Of a DNA stretch of 64,000 nt, positions 44,238 to 53,730 are shown piece by piece (the first letter of the stretch is position 1; each line of letters begins with the position of its first letter). The DNA is from Halocatena marina (GTDB lineage Archaea; Halobacteriota; Halobacteria; Halobacteriales; Haloarculaceae). The DNA lies in contig NZ_JALLPK010000002.1 of assembly GCF_023276375.1 (NCBI RefSeq), positions 248,001 through 312,000 of the forward strand. Direction: 5' to 3'. A program made the translations under genes and the position numbers. The notes beneath the pieces are model-generated. The model was not told where the DNA came from and ran no database searches. It saw only the letters and a list, made by a program, of their open reading frames with translations.

Positions 44238-44951
44238 TCAAGCCGTCGTGATCTCGGTTGTTTCGCCCGAACTCGATGTCGCGGGGGTGACTATTCCTTC
44301 CAGGACGCTGAACAGTTGATCGAGGACGATGACTAGGACGGCACCCGGTATCGCGCCAGCCATTGTGATATGGGTATCCAGTTGCTGTTGTCCGAGAATA
44401 ACCCAATCGCCCAGACCGCCAGCACCGATGAAGGCACCGAGGTATGCCACTCCAACGGACATGACGGTGGAGGTCCGGATGCCCGCAAAGATAACAGGAA
44501 GAGCGAGTGGAATTTCGATCCGTCTGAGACGCTCAAACTCCGTCATCCCCATTCCGCGGCCAGCTTCTATCTTCGAGTTATCGACAGCCCGTATACCGGC
44601 AACGGTATTCTTCAGGATTGGCAACAGTGCGTAGAAGAACAGTGCCAGTATCACTGGATATCGGCCGAGACCAAGGAACGAAAACGAAATGGCGATGACC
44701 GCGAGCGGTGGAAGTGTCTGAGCGACGGCACCCGTGTTTATGACCAGCCAACCAAGCCTGTCGTGGCGCGTAACCACGATTCCGAGAGGTACCGCTACAA
44801 GGATGGCCGCCCCGACACCTAGACATACGATGGTCACGTGTGTCTGCAACAGCGATAAAAATAATTCACTGTGGGAAGCGATGTATTGCAGGGCTCGAAT
44901 CACCGACTCGTCATACGATCCGACTCCGGCGAGGATAACCGATTCAGGCAC
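44238..44951 (-). CDS. OpuC/OpuB-type betaine ABC transporter permease
   Basis: 237 residues, about five or six helices. The BPD permease EAA-like loop is EAGRGMGMTEFERLRRIEIP followed by LALPVIFAGIRTSTVMSVGV and GAFIGAGGLGDWVILGQQ, the standard pattern of OpuBB/OpuCB proteins. It overlaps the ATPase gene by 8 bp. Second of two permeases in the operon. Confidence 0.92.
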   Translation of the reverse strand: MPESVILAGVGSYDESVIRALQYIASHSELFLSLLQTHVTIVCLGVGAAILVAVPLGIVVTRHDRLGWLVINTGAVAQTLPPLAVIAISFSFLGLGRYPVILALFFYALLPILKNTVAGIRAVDNSKIEAGRGMGMTEFERLRRIEIPLALPVIFAGIRTSTVMSVGVAYLGAFIGAGGLGDWVILGQQQLDTHITMAGAIPGAVLVIVLDQLFSVLEGIVTPATSSSGETTEITTA

Positions 44952-45921
44952 TATTGCTCACCTCTATCCCAGATAGTGTGCTGTCATCACCGACGATAGT
45001 TTGTACGTGTGTTCTGGTGACGGAGCCAACGGGTTCGCCGTCTTCGACGACAGGGAGAACGTCATAATCAGATCCGAGAAGAATCCTCGCAACGTCCTTG
45101 AGAGTCGAGGAAGGAGTGACCGTTGGTGAATCGTGTGGCGGTACGTCGTCATCCATTACCGCTTCAACGGTAACCGTCGCGAGATGCTTCAACTTCTGGT
45201 CCTCACCAACGAAGTCTGCAACGAAGTCGTCCGCAGGGTCTGAGAGTATGGCCGTTGGAGTGTCACACTGAACGATGCTGCCGTCGCGCATCACAGCCAC
45301 CGTATCACCCATCTTCAGCGCTTCGTCGATGTCATGTGTGACAAAAACGATAGTAACGTTCAGGTCGTCCTGAATGTCGAGAAATTCATCCTGAAGGTTC
45401 TCGCGTGTGAGTGGATCGAGGGCACCAAACGGCTCATCCATGAGCATCACCTGCGGATTTGCTGCCAGTGCTCGAGCGACGCCAACCCGCTGGCGCTGGC
45501 CGCCCGAGAGCTCGTTTGGGTATTGGTTTTTCGTCTCAGGAGGTAGCTCGATGAGTTCCAGCAGCTCCACTACACGGTTGTCGATGCGGTCATCGTCCCA
45601 CCCGAGAAGATCCGGAACAAGGCCAATGTTTTTACCCACGGTCATGTGATCGAACAGGCCAATTTCCTGAATAACGTAGCCGATGGACCTCCGGAGGTCG
45701 ATGGTGTCTCGCTCGTTGACCGACACCCCGTCGACAGAGATGGTTCCTTCGCTGGTCCGGATGAGGGTATTTATCATCTTCATCGTCGTGGTCTTCCCGC
45801 ATCCGGACGGCCCGACGAGAGTGAGTGTTTCTCCTGGGGCTACCTTGAAGCTAATTCCGTCGACCGCGGTCGTTCCGTCGCTGTACACTTTTGTCACGTC
45901 GTCAAACTCTATCATGTTCAT
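44944..45921 (-). CDS. OpuC/OpuB-type betaine ABC transporter ATPase with CBS region
   Basis: 325 residues. Walker A GPSGCGKTTTM, the QEIGLFDHMTVGKNIGLVP segment diagnostic of OpuA/OpuC ATPases, signature LSGGQRQRVGVARAL and Walker B VMLMDEPFGALDPLT. After residue 240 one CBS-like unit (DVARILLGSDYDVLPVVEDG, then VTRTHVQTIVGDD) provides possible ionic-strength or nucleotide sensing. Overlaps both neighbours, coupled translation. Confidence 0.93.
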   Translation of the reverse strand: MNMIEFDDVTKVYSDGTTAVDGISFKVAPGETLTLVGPSGCGKTTTMKMINTLIRTSEGTISVDGVSVNERDTIDLRRSIGYVIQEIGLFDHMTVGKNIGLVPDLLGWDDDRIDNRVVELLELIELPPETKNQYPNELSGGQRQRVGVARALAANPQVMLMDEPFGALDPLTRENLQDEFLDIQDDLNVTIVFVTHDIDEALKMGDTVAVMRDGSIVQCDTPTAILSDPADDFVADFVGEDQKLKHLATVTVEAVMDDDVPPHDSPTVTPSSTLKDVARILLGSDYDVLPVVEDGEPVGSVTRTHVQTIVGDDSTLSGIEVSNSA

Positions 45922-46568
45922 GTGTTGCTCATCTCATTGCCAGGAAGGAGTCGCTGGACGCCGTATAGACTGGCATCGACGAGAATCGCGATGGCCGAGA
46001 TGGCGATGGCACCTCCCATGATCTGTTCTGTGTTTCCGAGACTGATGCCACGGAAAATGCTCTGTCCGAGTCCGGGCGCGCCAAAGAACGCCGTGATCGT
46101 CGTGATAGCGACGAGGAGAACGGCCGCCTGCCGGATGCCGGCCATGATGACTGACATCGCCTGAGGAAATCGCACGCGAAGCAGTATCTGACGGTCGGTC
46201 ATACCCAGGCCACGTCCGACCTCGACACTCGATTCGTCGACATTCCCCAGACCGACGTAGACGTTGCGGGCGACGGGGAGTGCCGAGTATAGCACAAGTG
46301 CCGTCACTGCTGCGGGGATACCGATACCGACCAGTGGAATGAGCATTGAGAGCAACGCTAGGCTCGGAATAGTGAGAATAACTCCGAACACACCCAACGT
46401 CACATCCGAAAAGCGGTCGTAGCGGTGAATGAGGACACCTGCAGTTCCCCAGAGGATGACGCCAACGAAGAGACCGGTCAGCGCTATGTTCAGATGCTGA
46501 ATGGCCTGTTCGATTAGAATGTCACGATTCGCAAGCATCCAAGTGACGATATCTGTCCCTGTAAACAT
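45918..46568 (-). CDS. OpuC/OpuB-type betaine ABC transporter permease
   Basis: 216 residues with the same fold as the protein at 44238: SSVEVGRGLGMTDRQILLRV, then FPQAMSVIMAGIRQAAVLLV and FFGAPGLGQSIFRGI. It starts 3 bp after the substrate-binding-protein stop and overlaps the ATPase start by 4 bp. Confidence 0.92.
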   Translation of the reverse strand: MFTGTDIVTWMLANRDILIEQAIQHLNIALTGLFVGVILWGTAGVLIHRYDRFSDVTLGVFGVILTIPSLALLSMLIPLVGIGIPAAVTALVLYSALPVARNVYVGLGNVDESSVEVGRGLGMTDRQILLRVRFPQAMSVIMAGIRQAAVLLVAITTITAFFGAPGLGQSIFRGISLGNTEQIMGGAIAISAIAILVDASLYGVQRLLPGNEMSNT

Positions 46569-46571
46569 GTA

Positions 46572-47504
46572 TCAGATATATCCGTTATTCTTGAGGAAGT
46601 CTTCAGCGACGGACTTCGGATCCTTGCCCTCAATGGTTACCTTCGCATTCAACTTCTGCTGAGTCTCGGTCGTGAGATCCTTCGTAGGCTCATTGAGTGT
46701 TTCTTTAATGTCTGTCGTCAGCTTGTCAGTCGGCACATTCGGGGCTGGATTGTAGATATTGAAGAACGGTTTGGTATCTTTGAGAATGGGCAGGCCGAAC
46801 TGCCGGATTTTCGGGTTAGTCGCAAAGCCAAAACCAAGCTGAGCCTTGCCCTGTTTGATAGCCTTATAGACGAGACCGATCTTCATCTGGACGACGTCGA
46901 TTTTCGATTTCTTGTTGCCAAAGCCGTACGCGTTGGGTAGGCCACCCCAAGCGTCGTCGCGCTGGTTCATCTCCTGATTCATTGCGACCTTGAAGTTGGT
47001 ATTCCCCTCGTTGACGAATTTGGCGAGGTCTTCAAGCGTCTGTAAACCATTCTGTTCAACCCACGCGGGGTTGCCGACAATGACGTACGTGTTGTTGAAC
47101 GGGGTGTACTCTAGCCAGTCGATGTTGTACGTTTCGTTGTACGCGGAGTCAACTTTGTTGTAAAGTTTCTTTGGATTACTAATATCAGTGTCTTTGTCGA
47201 GGACGTTCGCCCATGCGGTGCCTGTGTACTCCCAGTAGAGATCAGACTCATCGTTCCGTAGAGCCTTGAAGTTCGCTGGTGATCCCCCAAGACCAGTCTT
47301 GTCCGTAACCTCATGACCAGCGTGCTCGAGGAGAGCCATACTTATATTGCTGAGAACGAACTGTTCAGTGAAATTTTTCGAGGAGACGACAAACGTCTTG
47401 CCGCCGTTGATGAGACCGAGACAGCCAGAAAAGGCGGTGCTCAGTCCCACTAGGGATCCGCCTGCCATTTTCAGTGCCGTTCGTCGTGTCGTCCCGTCTG
47501 CCAT
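46572..47504 (-). CDS. OpuCC/OsmF-type substrate-binding lipoprotein
   Basis: 310 residues. Tat signal TRRTALKMAGGSLVGLSTAF and lipobox SGCLG anchor it outside the cell. The mature domain opens FVVSSKNFTEQFVLSNISMA, then GLGGSPANFKALRNDESDLY and WEYTGTAWANVL, the OpuAC-family (PF04069) signature for quaternary-ammonium ligands. First gene of the operon SBP, permease, ATPase, permease, lyase. The ligand cannot be read from sequence. Confidence 0.93.
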   Translation of the reverse strand: MADGTTRRTALKMAGGSLVGLSTAFSGCLGLINGGKTFVVSSKNFTEQFVLSNISMALLEHAGHEVTDKTGLGGSPANFKALRNDESDLYWEYTGTAWANVLDKDTDISNPKKLYNKVDSAYNETYNIDWLEYTPFNNTYVIVGNPAWVEQNGLQTLEDLAKFVNEGNTNFKVAMNQEMNQRDDAWGGLPNAYGFGNKKSKIDVVQMKIGLVYKAIKQGKAQLGFGFATNPKIRQFGLPILKDTKPFFNIYNPAPNVPTDKLTTDIKETLNEPTKDLTTETQQKLNAKVTIEGKDPKSVAEDFLKNNGYI

Positions 47505-47606
47505 GAGGTATCATAACCCATTCATTCAGCCTAACAATTATATCGTACATATAGGGGTCTTTAAGTAGTTTCTCGGATGTCACTGTAATCATCGGGTGAA
47601 TAATCG

Positions 47607-48287
47607 TCATGACGGCGATTCACGCTCCGCTAGAATTTCCGCGATATGACCGACCCCCCGTCGAAGATGCTCGCCAGCTGTACTCTTCTCAATACCAACC
47701 ACCGCAGCCACATCCGACAGCGTCGCTTCCCGTGGCACGTCGAAGTATCCTAGATCGTCCGCTACCGTGATTACCTCGCGCTGGCGGTCTGTCAAGAGTT
47801 CCTCTAGTGCACCCCACGTGACTGGACTAGGGTTGAACACCGTCTCGATATCGTTCACCACGCGCTCAATACCCACCGACCCCACCGCTTCGAGTCGGTC
47901 AATGAGATCAACGAGTCGCTCCCTACTCTGGACAAACAGATCGAAGAACTCGTATCCATTCCGGAGAATCGTCGGATCAAGAGGCATGTAGTCGTTCTCC
48001 AGCATGATGGTATACGGAGTCGGCTCGGGGAACTGTGCGAACGCCAGCACCATCGCGTGCTCCGTCGATGTGGTGGGACCCCGATCGACTACCTCTACAG
48101 ACTCGAAGTAGTCGGCTGACTTCGCAAGGGCGACGGCCTTGTCAATATTCGGTCCGTGGAATCGATAGAGCGCTGTGTACCGTCGGTCGTGTAGTGTCGC
48201 CGTGTAGACGTCCCCCCAAATGTCGTATTGGCCGAGTTCCGACGTCCAATCGTCAGGCAGTCGTACTCGGATTCTCACACCAAACAT
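47607..48287 (-). CDS. HTH_10 regulator upstream of the importer/lyase operon
   Basis: 226 residues from ATG 48287 (MFGVRIRVRLPDDWTSELGQ). The C-terminal HTH_10 domain reads LLTDRQREVITVADDLGYFD, TLSDVAAVVGIEKSTAGEHL and RRGVGHIAEILAE. The N-terminal ~160 residues are the usual sensor-like domain. It ends 103 bp before the substrate-binding gene on the same strand and is a likely local regulator of the operon. An in-frame upstream start at 48350 is less likely. Confidence 0.88.
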   Translation of the reverse strand: MFGVRIRVRLPDDWTSELGQYDIWGDVYTATLHDRRYTALYRFHGPNIDKAVALAKSADYFESVEVVDRGPTTSTEHAMVLAFAQFPEPTPYTIMLENDYMPLDPTILRNGYEFFDLFVQSRERLVDLIDRLEAVGSVGIERVVNDIETVFNPSPVTWGALEELLTDRQREVITVADDLGYFDVPREATLSDVAAVVGIEKSTAGEHLRRGVGHIAEILAERESPS

Positions 48288-48570
48288 GACTCTGATACGA
48301 AACGTACCTGTATAAATCGCTGGTGGTTTTCGTGAGACTTCCAGAATCATCAGGTCTTGTACGATTCGTGTTTTCCCACGATGGTGTTCACGGACAGCCT
48401 TCAGGGGGAAGCTGACGAGACACTACCGCCATACAATACTCGAACTCGCGAACGAAAACATAAGAAACGAAAAATCCTCGCGTTTCAGGGCACGAAGGAT
48501 GTCAAAGAAGAATGTATTAATCAGACCACTTTTGTCAACCTCTATTGGTACCGATGTCATATGATACACT

Positions 48571-49422
48571 ATGGCAAATGCGACAGTGAGTCTCTCGATT
48601 CATTTTGACGCAGTCTCAACATGGCTCTGGTCGTTCGATTCATGGGACATGCCAACGAGACACTCACGTGGTGTGTACGGTGCAGATGTCGGAGCTCCCC
48701 GATTGCTTGACCTTCTCGATCAGTACGATATTCCCTCGACGTGGTGTATTCCCGGTCACACAATCGAGAGCTTTCCAGAGATCTGTGAGGAGGTACATTC
48801 CCACGGGCATGGCGTGCAACATCACGGTTGGTCTCACCAGGGACCATCAACGTTCGAGAGCAAGGAAGCAGAATACCACGATATCGAATGGGGCATTGAA
48901 TCTATTCGTGGTCTCACTGGTGAGAAACCGACTGGATACGCATCACCAGCATGGGATTTCTCCGAGCATACACTTGACATCCTCCAAGAGTTGGGTTTTG
49001 AATGGGATTCGAGTGTCATGGCAGCGGATTTTCGACCTCATTACCTCTATGGAGGGTGGGCAGCCCCCGAAGATGGACCATATCAGCGTGGGGAACCGAC
49101 TGACCTGATCGAACTGCCTGTGTCTTGGGAGCGTGACGATTTTCCTCCCTTTACGTACACGTGGTCGAGACCCCATCGAATGGGGTACGTTCCAGAAGAC
49201 GCCATCTTCCAGAAGTGGTACGACCAGTTCGACTGGATGTACGAGCACGTCGAAAATGGTGTGTTCGTGCTGACGCTGCACCCGCAAGTCATTGGTCAGG
49301 CACATCGTCTGATGCGGCTCGAAGCGTTTCTTCAGCACGTTCAATCGAAGCCCGAAGCGACGTTCAAGACGATGGATGACGTTGCAACCGACTTTCGCAA
49401 GGCGAATCCCAAGACATCCTGA
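48571..49422 (+). CDS. NodB-fold hydrolase, PuuE/PgdA-like
   Basis: 283 residues. Metal ligands: SIHFDAVSTW (Asp) and QHHGWSHQGPSTF (His-x3-His); later TGYASPAWDFSEHTLDILQE and FVLTLHPQVIGQAHRLMRLE match the PuuE allantoinase/HP0310-type branch, which acts on cyclic amides or peptidoglycan-type sugars. Archaea lack peptidoglycan, and the neighbour is a putative trimethylammonium-imidazole pathway, so a ring-opening amidohydrolase role is possible. Divergent from the HTH_10 gene, with a 283-bp shared upstream region. Confidence 0.85.
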   Translation: MANATVSLSIHFDAVSTWLWSFDSWDMPTRHSRGVYGADVGAPRLLDLLDQYDIPSTWCIPGHTIESFPEICEEVHSHGHGVQHHGWSHQGPSTFESKEAEYHDIEWGIESIRGLTGEKPTGYASPAWDFSEHTLDILQELGFEWDSSVMAADFRPHYLYGGWAAPEDGPYQRGEPTDLIELPVSWERDDFPPFTYTWSRPHRMGYVPEDAIFQKWYDQFDWMYEHVENGVFVLTLHPQVIGQAHRLMRLEAFLQHVQSKPEATFKTMDDVATDFRKANPKTS

Positions 49423-49977
49423 ATCTCGAAGCCTCGGTCAATGGATGTGTCAGCAAACGTCGCTAGAACCGTATCCTGAAGTTCAGACCCAATCCGGAGA
49501 GATGAGTACTACCAGTAGTATTCCGATCGTTAGTCAGACAGATTGAGACGCTAACGAATGATAAAGACAAAAAGAGATCTCAGATAGATTTAATCACTGG
49601 GAAACCGACGGTGTTGAAGTCAGTTATGTTACCTAACGTCCCATGTATATTAGTAAGATTGACTGTCTCGAAGATGACCGCTCTTGGCTCACGTTTGCTG
49701 GTCGAAACAATGTGTCATACTTCCAAGCATAAAATTTGTCATCTTTCCATATATGGAAAATCTCATAGTTTTAATAAGTATTTAGATAAGAACGTAGTGC
49801 CGTTGACTGTGGCACAGTAATGATTATTCAGGGTAGTACGAGAGATCTCAATCTAAATGATAGATGTAGTATCTATTAAACACCAGTATTCAATAACTAT
49901 GCTTCACAGGATGGAGACAGAGTGAATTATTATACGACAGGACCAATTATGTATTTGTGAAACAATATGCTGTATAA
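49423..49977. other. AT-rich intergenic region with 16-bp palindrome
   Basis: About 555 bases, clearly more AT-rich than the neighbours and without a recognisable gene. TTTCCATATATGGAAA at 49744-49759 is a perfect palindrome. Several TATA-like tracts are present. Possibly imported DNA. Confidence 0.4.
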
Positions 49978-50673
49978 ATGAGCGGGAGAACGTGGCGCTT
50001 CCAGACGGCAAGAGGAGTCGTGACAGTTCGAGGAGATGCCATCAGGATTCAGTCAACACCAGAGCACTTCCTCGCAGGGCAGTGGCATCGCTTATGGAAT
50101 GGAGATGGATGGGAACGCAGCACAATTGTATTTGGAGTCGGTGGCTTCCTCGTATCGCTGTTTGGTCTTATCGACTACCTACGACAGCTTCCCGTAACCG
50201 GATTGGGGTTAGAGTCAGTGCCATATCTCATGTCTTTCGCACTGTTTACGTACATGATCTGGTCGAATCATATCAAAGGAACCACGATTCCGTTATCGGT
50301 CATTGAGTGTGTCACACTGAATGAGGAGGAAGGGAAACTCACGATTACCCACGAGCGTGACTCAGATCTCTTTTCAATGCTCAGAAGAAATAAAAACGAA
50401 ACGAAAGTTTCACTCAGGACATCCGATGACATCCGAGAGGTTCGTGAAATCTTTCAACTGCGTGGAATCGATCTTGACGAGTCTGCTACGGAAGCGACAG
50501 AGACGACGTACAGGGTCCACGTGAGAGATGGAGTCTGTTTCTGCATGAGCTGTAACACTCAAATTTCTCCCAGTGACACGACCTGTCCGGCCTGTGGAGA
50601 CCCAATTCGTGTGAAAACGAGGAAAGATAGTATCTCTGATACAACTTCGGAAGTATCCGAATTCCAGTCCTAA
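49978..50673 (+). CDS. PH-like membrane protein with C-terminal zinc ribbon
   Basis: 231 residues. An N-terminal strand pair (RGVVTVRGDAIRIQSTPEHF), two helices at about 55-105 (IVFGVGGFLVSLFGLIDYL, MSFALFTYMIWSN), a PH-like region (IPLSVIECVTLNEEEGKLTI then DDIREVREIFQLRGI) and a final zinc ribbon (FCMSCNTQISPSDTTCPACG). Same layout as the 20517-21026 protein plus the added ribbon. Function unknown. Confidence 0.78.
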   Translation: MSGRTWRFQTARGVVTVRGDAIRIQSTPEHFLAGQWHRLWNGDGWERSTIVFGVGGFLVSLFGLIDYLRQLPVTGLGLESVPYLMSFALFTYMIWSNHIKGTTIPLSVIECVTLNEEEGKLTITHERDSDLFSMLRRNKNETKVSLRTSDDIREVREIFQLRGIDLDESATEATETTYRVHVRDGVCFCMSCNTQISPSDTTCPACGDPIRVKTRKDSISDTTSEVSEFQS

Positions 50674-50837
50674 TATGCGTTGTACTATTTCAAGCCACAT
50701 TTACACTGTCTGAGACAGACTAGATACCGTCCGGTGTTCTGTAGATTCAAAGAGTGCAGTGCGTCTCCTACTCTGAGTCACTCTCGATCTAGGAACTGTT
50801 CACTCCGTGCTCAATACCCTTGTCGAGTGATATCTGA

Positions 50838-51071
50838 TCACGTACTAGTTAGTCTGTGGTATAGGGAAACCACGGTACCAAAGAGTATTGCCCAACCAAC
50901 GAGTGCAAACAAAATTCCCTGGCCCTGATGTATATAATGAGAACAGCAGTAATATCCCCCTCCAGTGGCCCGGAGAAATTCTCGAAGTCCGTAGCTAATA
51001 AACAGACTACCCGCTGTCCCGGTTGTGGAATACATCAAAACCATCTTCGTCTGATCGATTATGCCGGACAT
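50838..51071 (-). CDS. Small membrane protein (77 aa)
   Basis: Starts MSGIIDQTKMVLMYSTTGTA, contains a CC pair in GGGYYCCSHYIHQG between helices and a final helix ILFALVGWAILFGTVVSLY. Not recognised. Confidence 0.5.
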   Translation of the reverse strand: MSGIIDQTKMVLMYSTTGTAGSLFISYGLREFLRATGGGYYCCSHYIHQGQGILFALVGWAILFGTVVSLYHRLTST

Positions 51072-51209
51072 CTATTTGTTCATATCTACCCTACCCACGT
51101 CATATAAACATTCTGTCAGTAATGCCTACAATTAGATATTGTTAAGCATTATCTGATTTTGGATACGTTATCTATGATGGTGTTCTACGAGTTACAAATA
51201 CGCAGACTA

Positions 51210-52643
51210 TCAGGGGGACGTACCGAAACATTTCATCAGTGGGGGACCAGAGTGTCTAATATTCCGCGAGTGTCCCGATGATTCGAGAGAAAGCGCGTTC
51301 GCACCCACGTTAATGACACAGTTTCCGACGAAGGTGTCTCGAGAATCTGAGAATATGAGACCCTGTCGGGCATTGCCCGTCTGTTCGATGTAACAGTTCT
51401 TGATCTGAGAGGTGTCAGCCTGTTCGGTGAGAACAGTTGGTCCGTTTGCAGCAGTACCGGTAATTTGAACACGTTCCATACGCAGCCAGCGTGAGTCCAT
51501 ATTCGTGCTATCGTTTCTTTGAGCAGCCGTGCCCTCGCGAAAGACCGCGGGCGTACCGTCGTTGTCGTAGACGATCCGGGTATTCAATACGTCCAGCGTT
51601 CGGCCATCGGTCCAAACTGAGATCGCAGAGCCTGGGGTGGGGTTATCACGAATGATGATGTCGGTATTACAGACCTTCGCCCCAGACGCGTCGGATTTTC
51701 CGATATCGTTGTTACTTTGCTCGACGATGATTCCAACCATTTTGAAATCGGTCTCCTCCATCGTGCGTGGGCCGGAGTACTTGCTCGGATCAACTTCGAT
51801 GGTTGCACCGTCGACGTAGCTTCCCTTGCCTGAAAAGCGGATGCTACAGACGTTGTTGTTTCGGTAGATACCGCCCTCGACCTGAACCGAACTCAACGAT
51901 CGACTGGCGTAGATACCGTTGTTACCGAACTCTTCAAGGTGACAGTCGATGATCTTAATCGTTCCCTCGCCACCATACACAGAGATGCCGACACGGCCAT
52001 CACCGTTCTTGTAGTGTGCCCATGCTGAACCTTTCTTCGCCACGAAGTTTTTGATGATTCCGGTTTTACCTGGATCGTTCACGCGGAGCTGCCAACAGCG
52101 GGTGACATCATTGGAATTAGCAGTTCCACGTCCGATGTGCTCGATGTTTTCGATATGAAACCCCCGTTCGGAGGCGAGACGGATACCTGTCGCAGTATTG
52201 ACCGGCCGAACGTCGACGTCGAAGTTCTCGTACAGCGCCCGATCACACGTACCATCGATGAAAAACTCGTTATATCCTGCCGGGAACGTGAACAATACGT
52301 TCTCATCTTTCCCGCGAATTCCGATGCGGTCGGTGCGTAATGAGACAGGGTTCTGCCAATGATACGTCCCTGCAGGGAATTCAACGAGCGTTTTTCCATC
52401 GAAAGCCGACTCGATTTTGCGACTCACGTCTTGGTTGCCGTTTGGGTCACATCCAAGATCAGTGACCGCATCCACGACGCGCCCGAACTGAATTCCATGG
52501 TGTCTTGTCCCCTGAATAGCTCCGAGCCGTGTCACACTAACCGCAGAACCGCCGAGGACAGCTCTAGTGAGCTTCATGTACCTGCGTCGACCCATTCGTG
52601 TGCTTTCAGTGTTATTTTGTTCAGATTCTTCGATGAATGGCAT
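51210..52643 (-). CDS. Secreted right-handed beta-helix protein
   Basis: 477 residues. A Tat-like start (MGRRRYMKLTRAVLGGSAVS, inner ATG at 52595) is followed by the pectate-lyase-superfamily entry pattern GNQDVSRKIESAFDGKTLVE and FPAGTYHWQNPVSLRTDRIG. Parallel beta-helix turns follow (IKIIDCHLEEFGNNGIYASR, VQVEGGIYRNNNVCSIRFSG, IKNCYIEQTGNARQGLIFSD). Such proteins bind or cleave polysaccharides; no catalytic site could be placed. Its nearby upstream sequence is full of secreted-protein relics. Confidence 0.85.
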   Translation of the reverse strand: MPFIEESEQNNTESTRMGRRRYMKLTRAVLGGSAVSVTRLGAIQGTRHHGIQFGRVVDAVTDLGCDPNGNQDVSRKIESAFDGKTLVEFPAGTYHWQNPVSLRTDRIGIRGKDENVLFTFPAGYNEFFIDGTCDRALYENFDVDVRPVNTATGIRLASERGFHIENIEHIGRGTANSNDVTRCWQLRVNDPGKTGIIKNFVAKKGSAWAHYKNGDGRVGISVYGGEGTIKIIDCHLEEFGNNGIYASRSLSSVQVEGGIYRNNNVCSIRFSGKGSYVDGATIEVDPSKYSGPRTMEETDFKMVGIIVEQSNNDIGKSDASGAKVCNTDIIIRDNPTPGSAISVWTDGRTLDVLNTRIVYDNDGTPAVFREGTAAQRNDSTNMDSRWLRMERVQITGTAANGPTVLTEQADTSQIKNCYIEQTGNARQGLIFSDSRDTFVGNCVINVGANALSLESSGHSRNIRHSGPPLMKCFGTSP

Positions 52644-52751
52644 CGATAGATATACGACCTCATCAGGAACTATATTTTTCCTTCATCAATCGTAATTATG
52701 ATAAATTATATTTGAATGTATTGATGCAAAGGTGTTTGAATATATTATCAA

Positions 52752-53039
52752 GTGAAGACTACAGCCAAGCAGACAGACAAATACTACGTCAAGGTTGAGG
52801 CAGTTCAAACAGAAAAGAAAGGGATTCCGTATACGGTGGCCACACCTGCCGCCACACCATCGATGACACAGAATAAACGATCAACATCGTCACCTTCGCG
52901 ATAAGCGAGCGAACCCAACGAGAAACGAGCTGATGCAATAGCGATTAAAGGCGAACGGGCATCAGGCGTGATAAAAACGGAGAATGACACCGATTGGTAT
53001 TCATTCCAAGCGACCATGGGAGAAATATATCAACAATAA
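52752..53039 (+). pseudogene. Remnant of secreted protein with PPC domains
   Basis: The frame reads TDKYYVKVEAVQ and PYTVATPAATPSMTQNKRST, then a stop, then in the same frame ASEPNEKRADAIAIKGERAS and VIKTENDTDWYSFQATMG. These are the end of one and the start of another bacterial/archaeal prepeptidase C-terminal (PPC) domain. An in-frame TAA at about 52901-52906 and missing flanks show decay. The opposite-strand open frame at 52805-53017 is its shadow. Confidence 0.6.
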
Positions 53040-53214
53040 TCAATAAACCACCCGTCGTAAACAGTTTGATCATCGAATCTATGCCCCTGATACAGATGAA
53101 TATATGGCTTCTGAATCAGTTGAGGATAAGGACACCAGACACCAAGTCATAATACCTATATATTAATCATGTACACACTATATTAAACTTAGGTCTGCAT
53201 GATTTGCATCAAAA

Positions 53215-53629
53215 TTGGGCGATAATTGTTCGATGCGTCTCTCTAGTCAAGCACCGCCGCTACAGGGCACTCCATCGACGGACTCGACCGGGTCCTCCAC
53301 ATCCACTCAGACGACAGACAGCAGCATGGCGGATACAGGAACTGAGACTTCTCCACAGGCAGAATCGTCGGAAGATTTCAGTGCAACATCAACTGGCACA
53401 TCCATTGAGGAGAGACCTCCCAGCTAACACCCGCCTTCGTATTCGAATCGAACGATTCGATGGACAAGAAGGTAGTGAAACAGCAGATCCGTACAACATC
53501 GTACGCGAATGCCTCTAAGGATGTGTCCTTCACACGAGACGCGGGGCCTCGTAGCGGAAATGAAGGTCAAAACTTCAGATTTCGAGTGAGCAAAACGGAC
53601 ATCGAAGACTGCTCTATGAGGTTACCTTG
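53215..53629 (+). pseudogene. Remnant of another secreted protein
   Basis: A Thr/Ser-rich stretch (STDSTGSSTSTQTTDSSMAD) of the kind found in surface-protein linkers ends at 53427. Adjacent frames continue RLRIRIERFDGQEGSETADP and AGPRSGNEGQNFRFRVSKTD. At least two frameshifts separate the parts. No function assigned. Confidence 0.4.
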
Positions 53630-53730
53630 ATCATGAAAACGGCAATTGCTCATCCGTTCATCCATTACATCAACATAATATTTTACTGATGGGAAAACCA
53701 GAATCGCACCCAACATTCGGATTCTGTCTA

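Noticed and set aside
52805..53017. A 70-residue protein on the minus strand
   Set aside because: It is antisense to a clear PPC-domain remnant on the plus strand, which explains the open frame.
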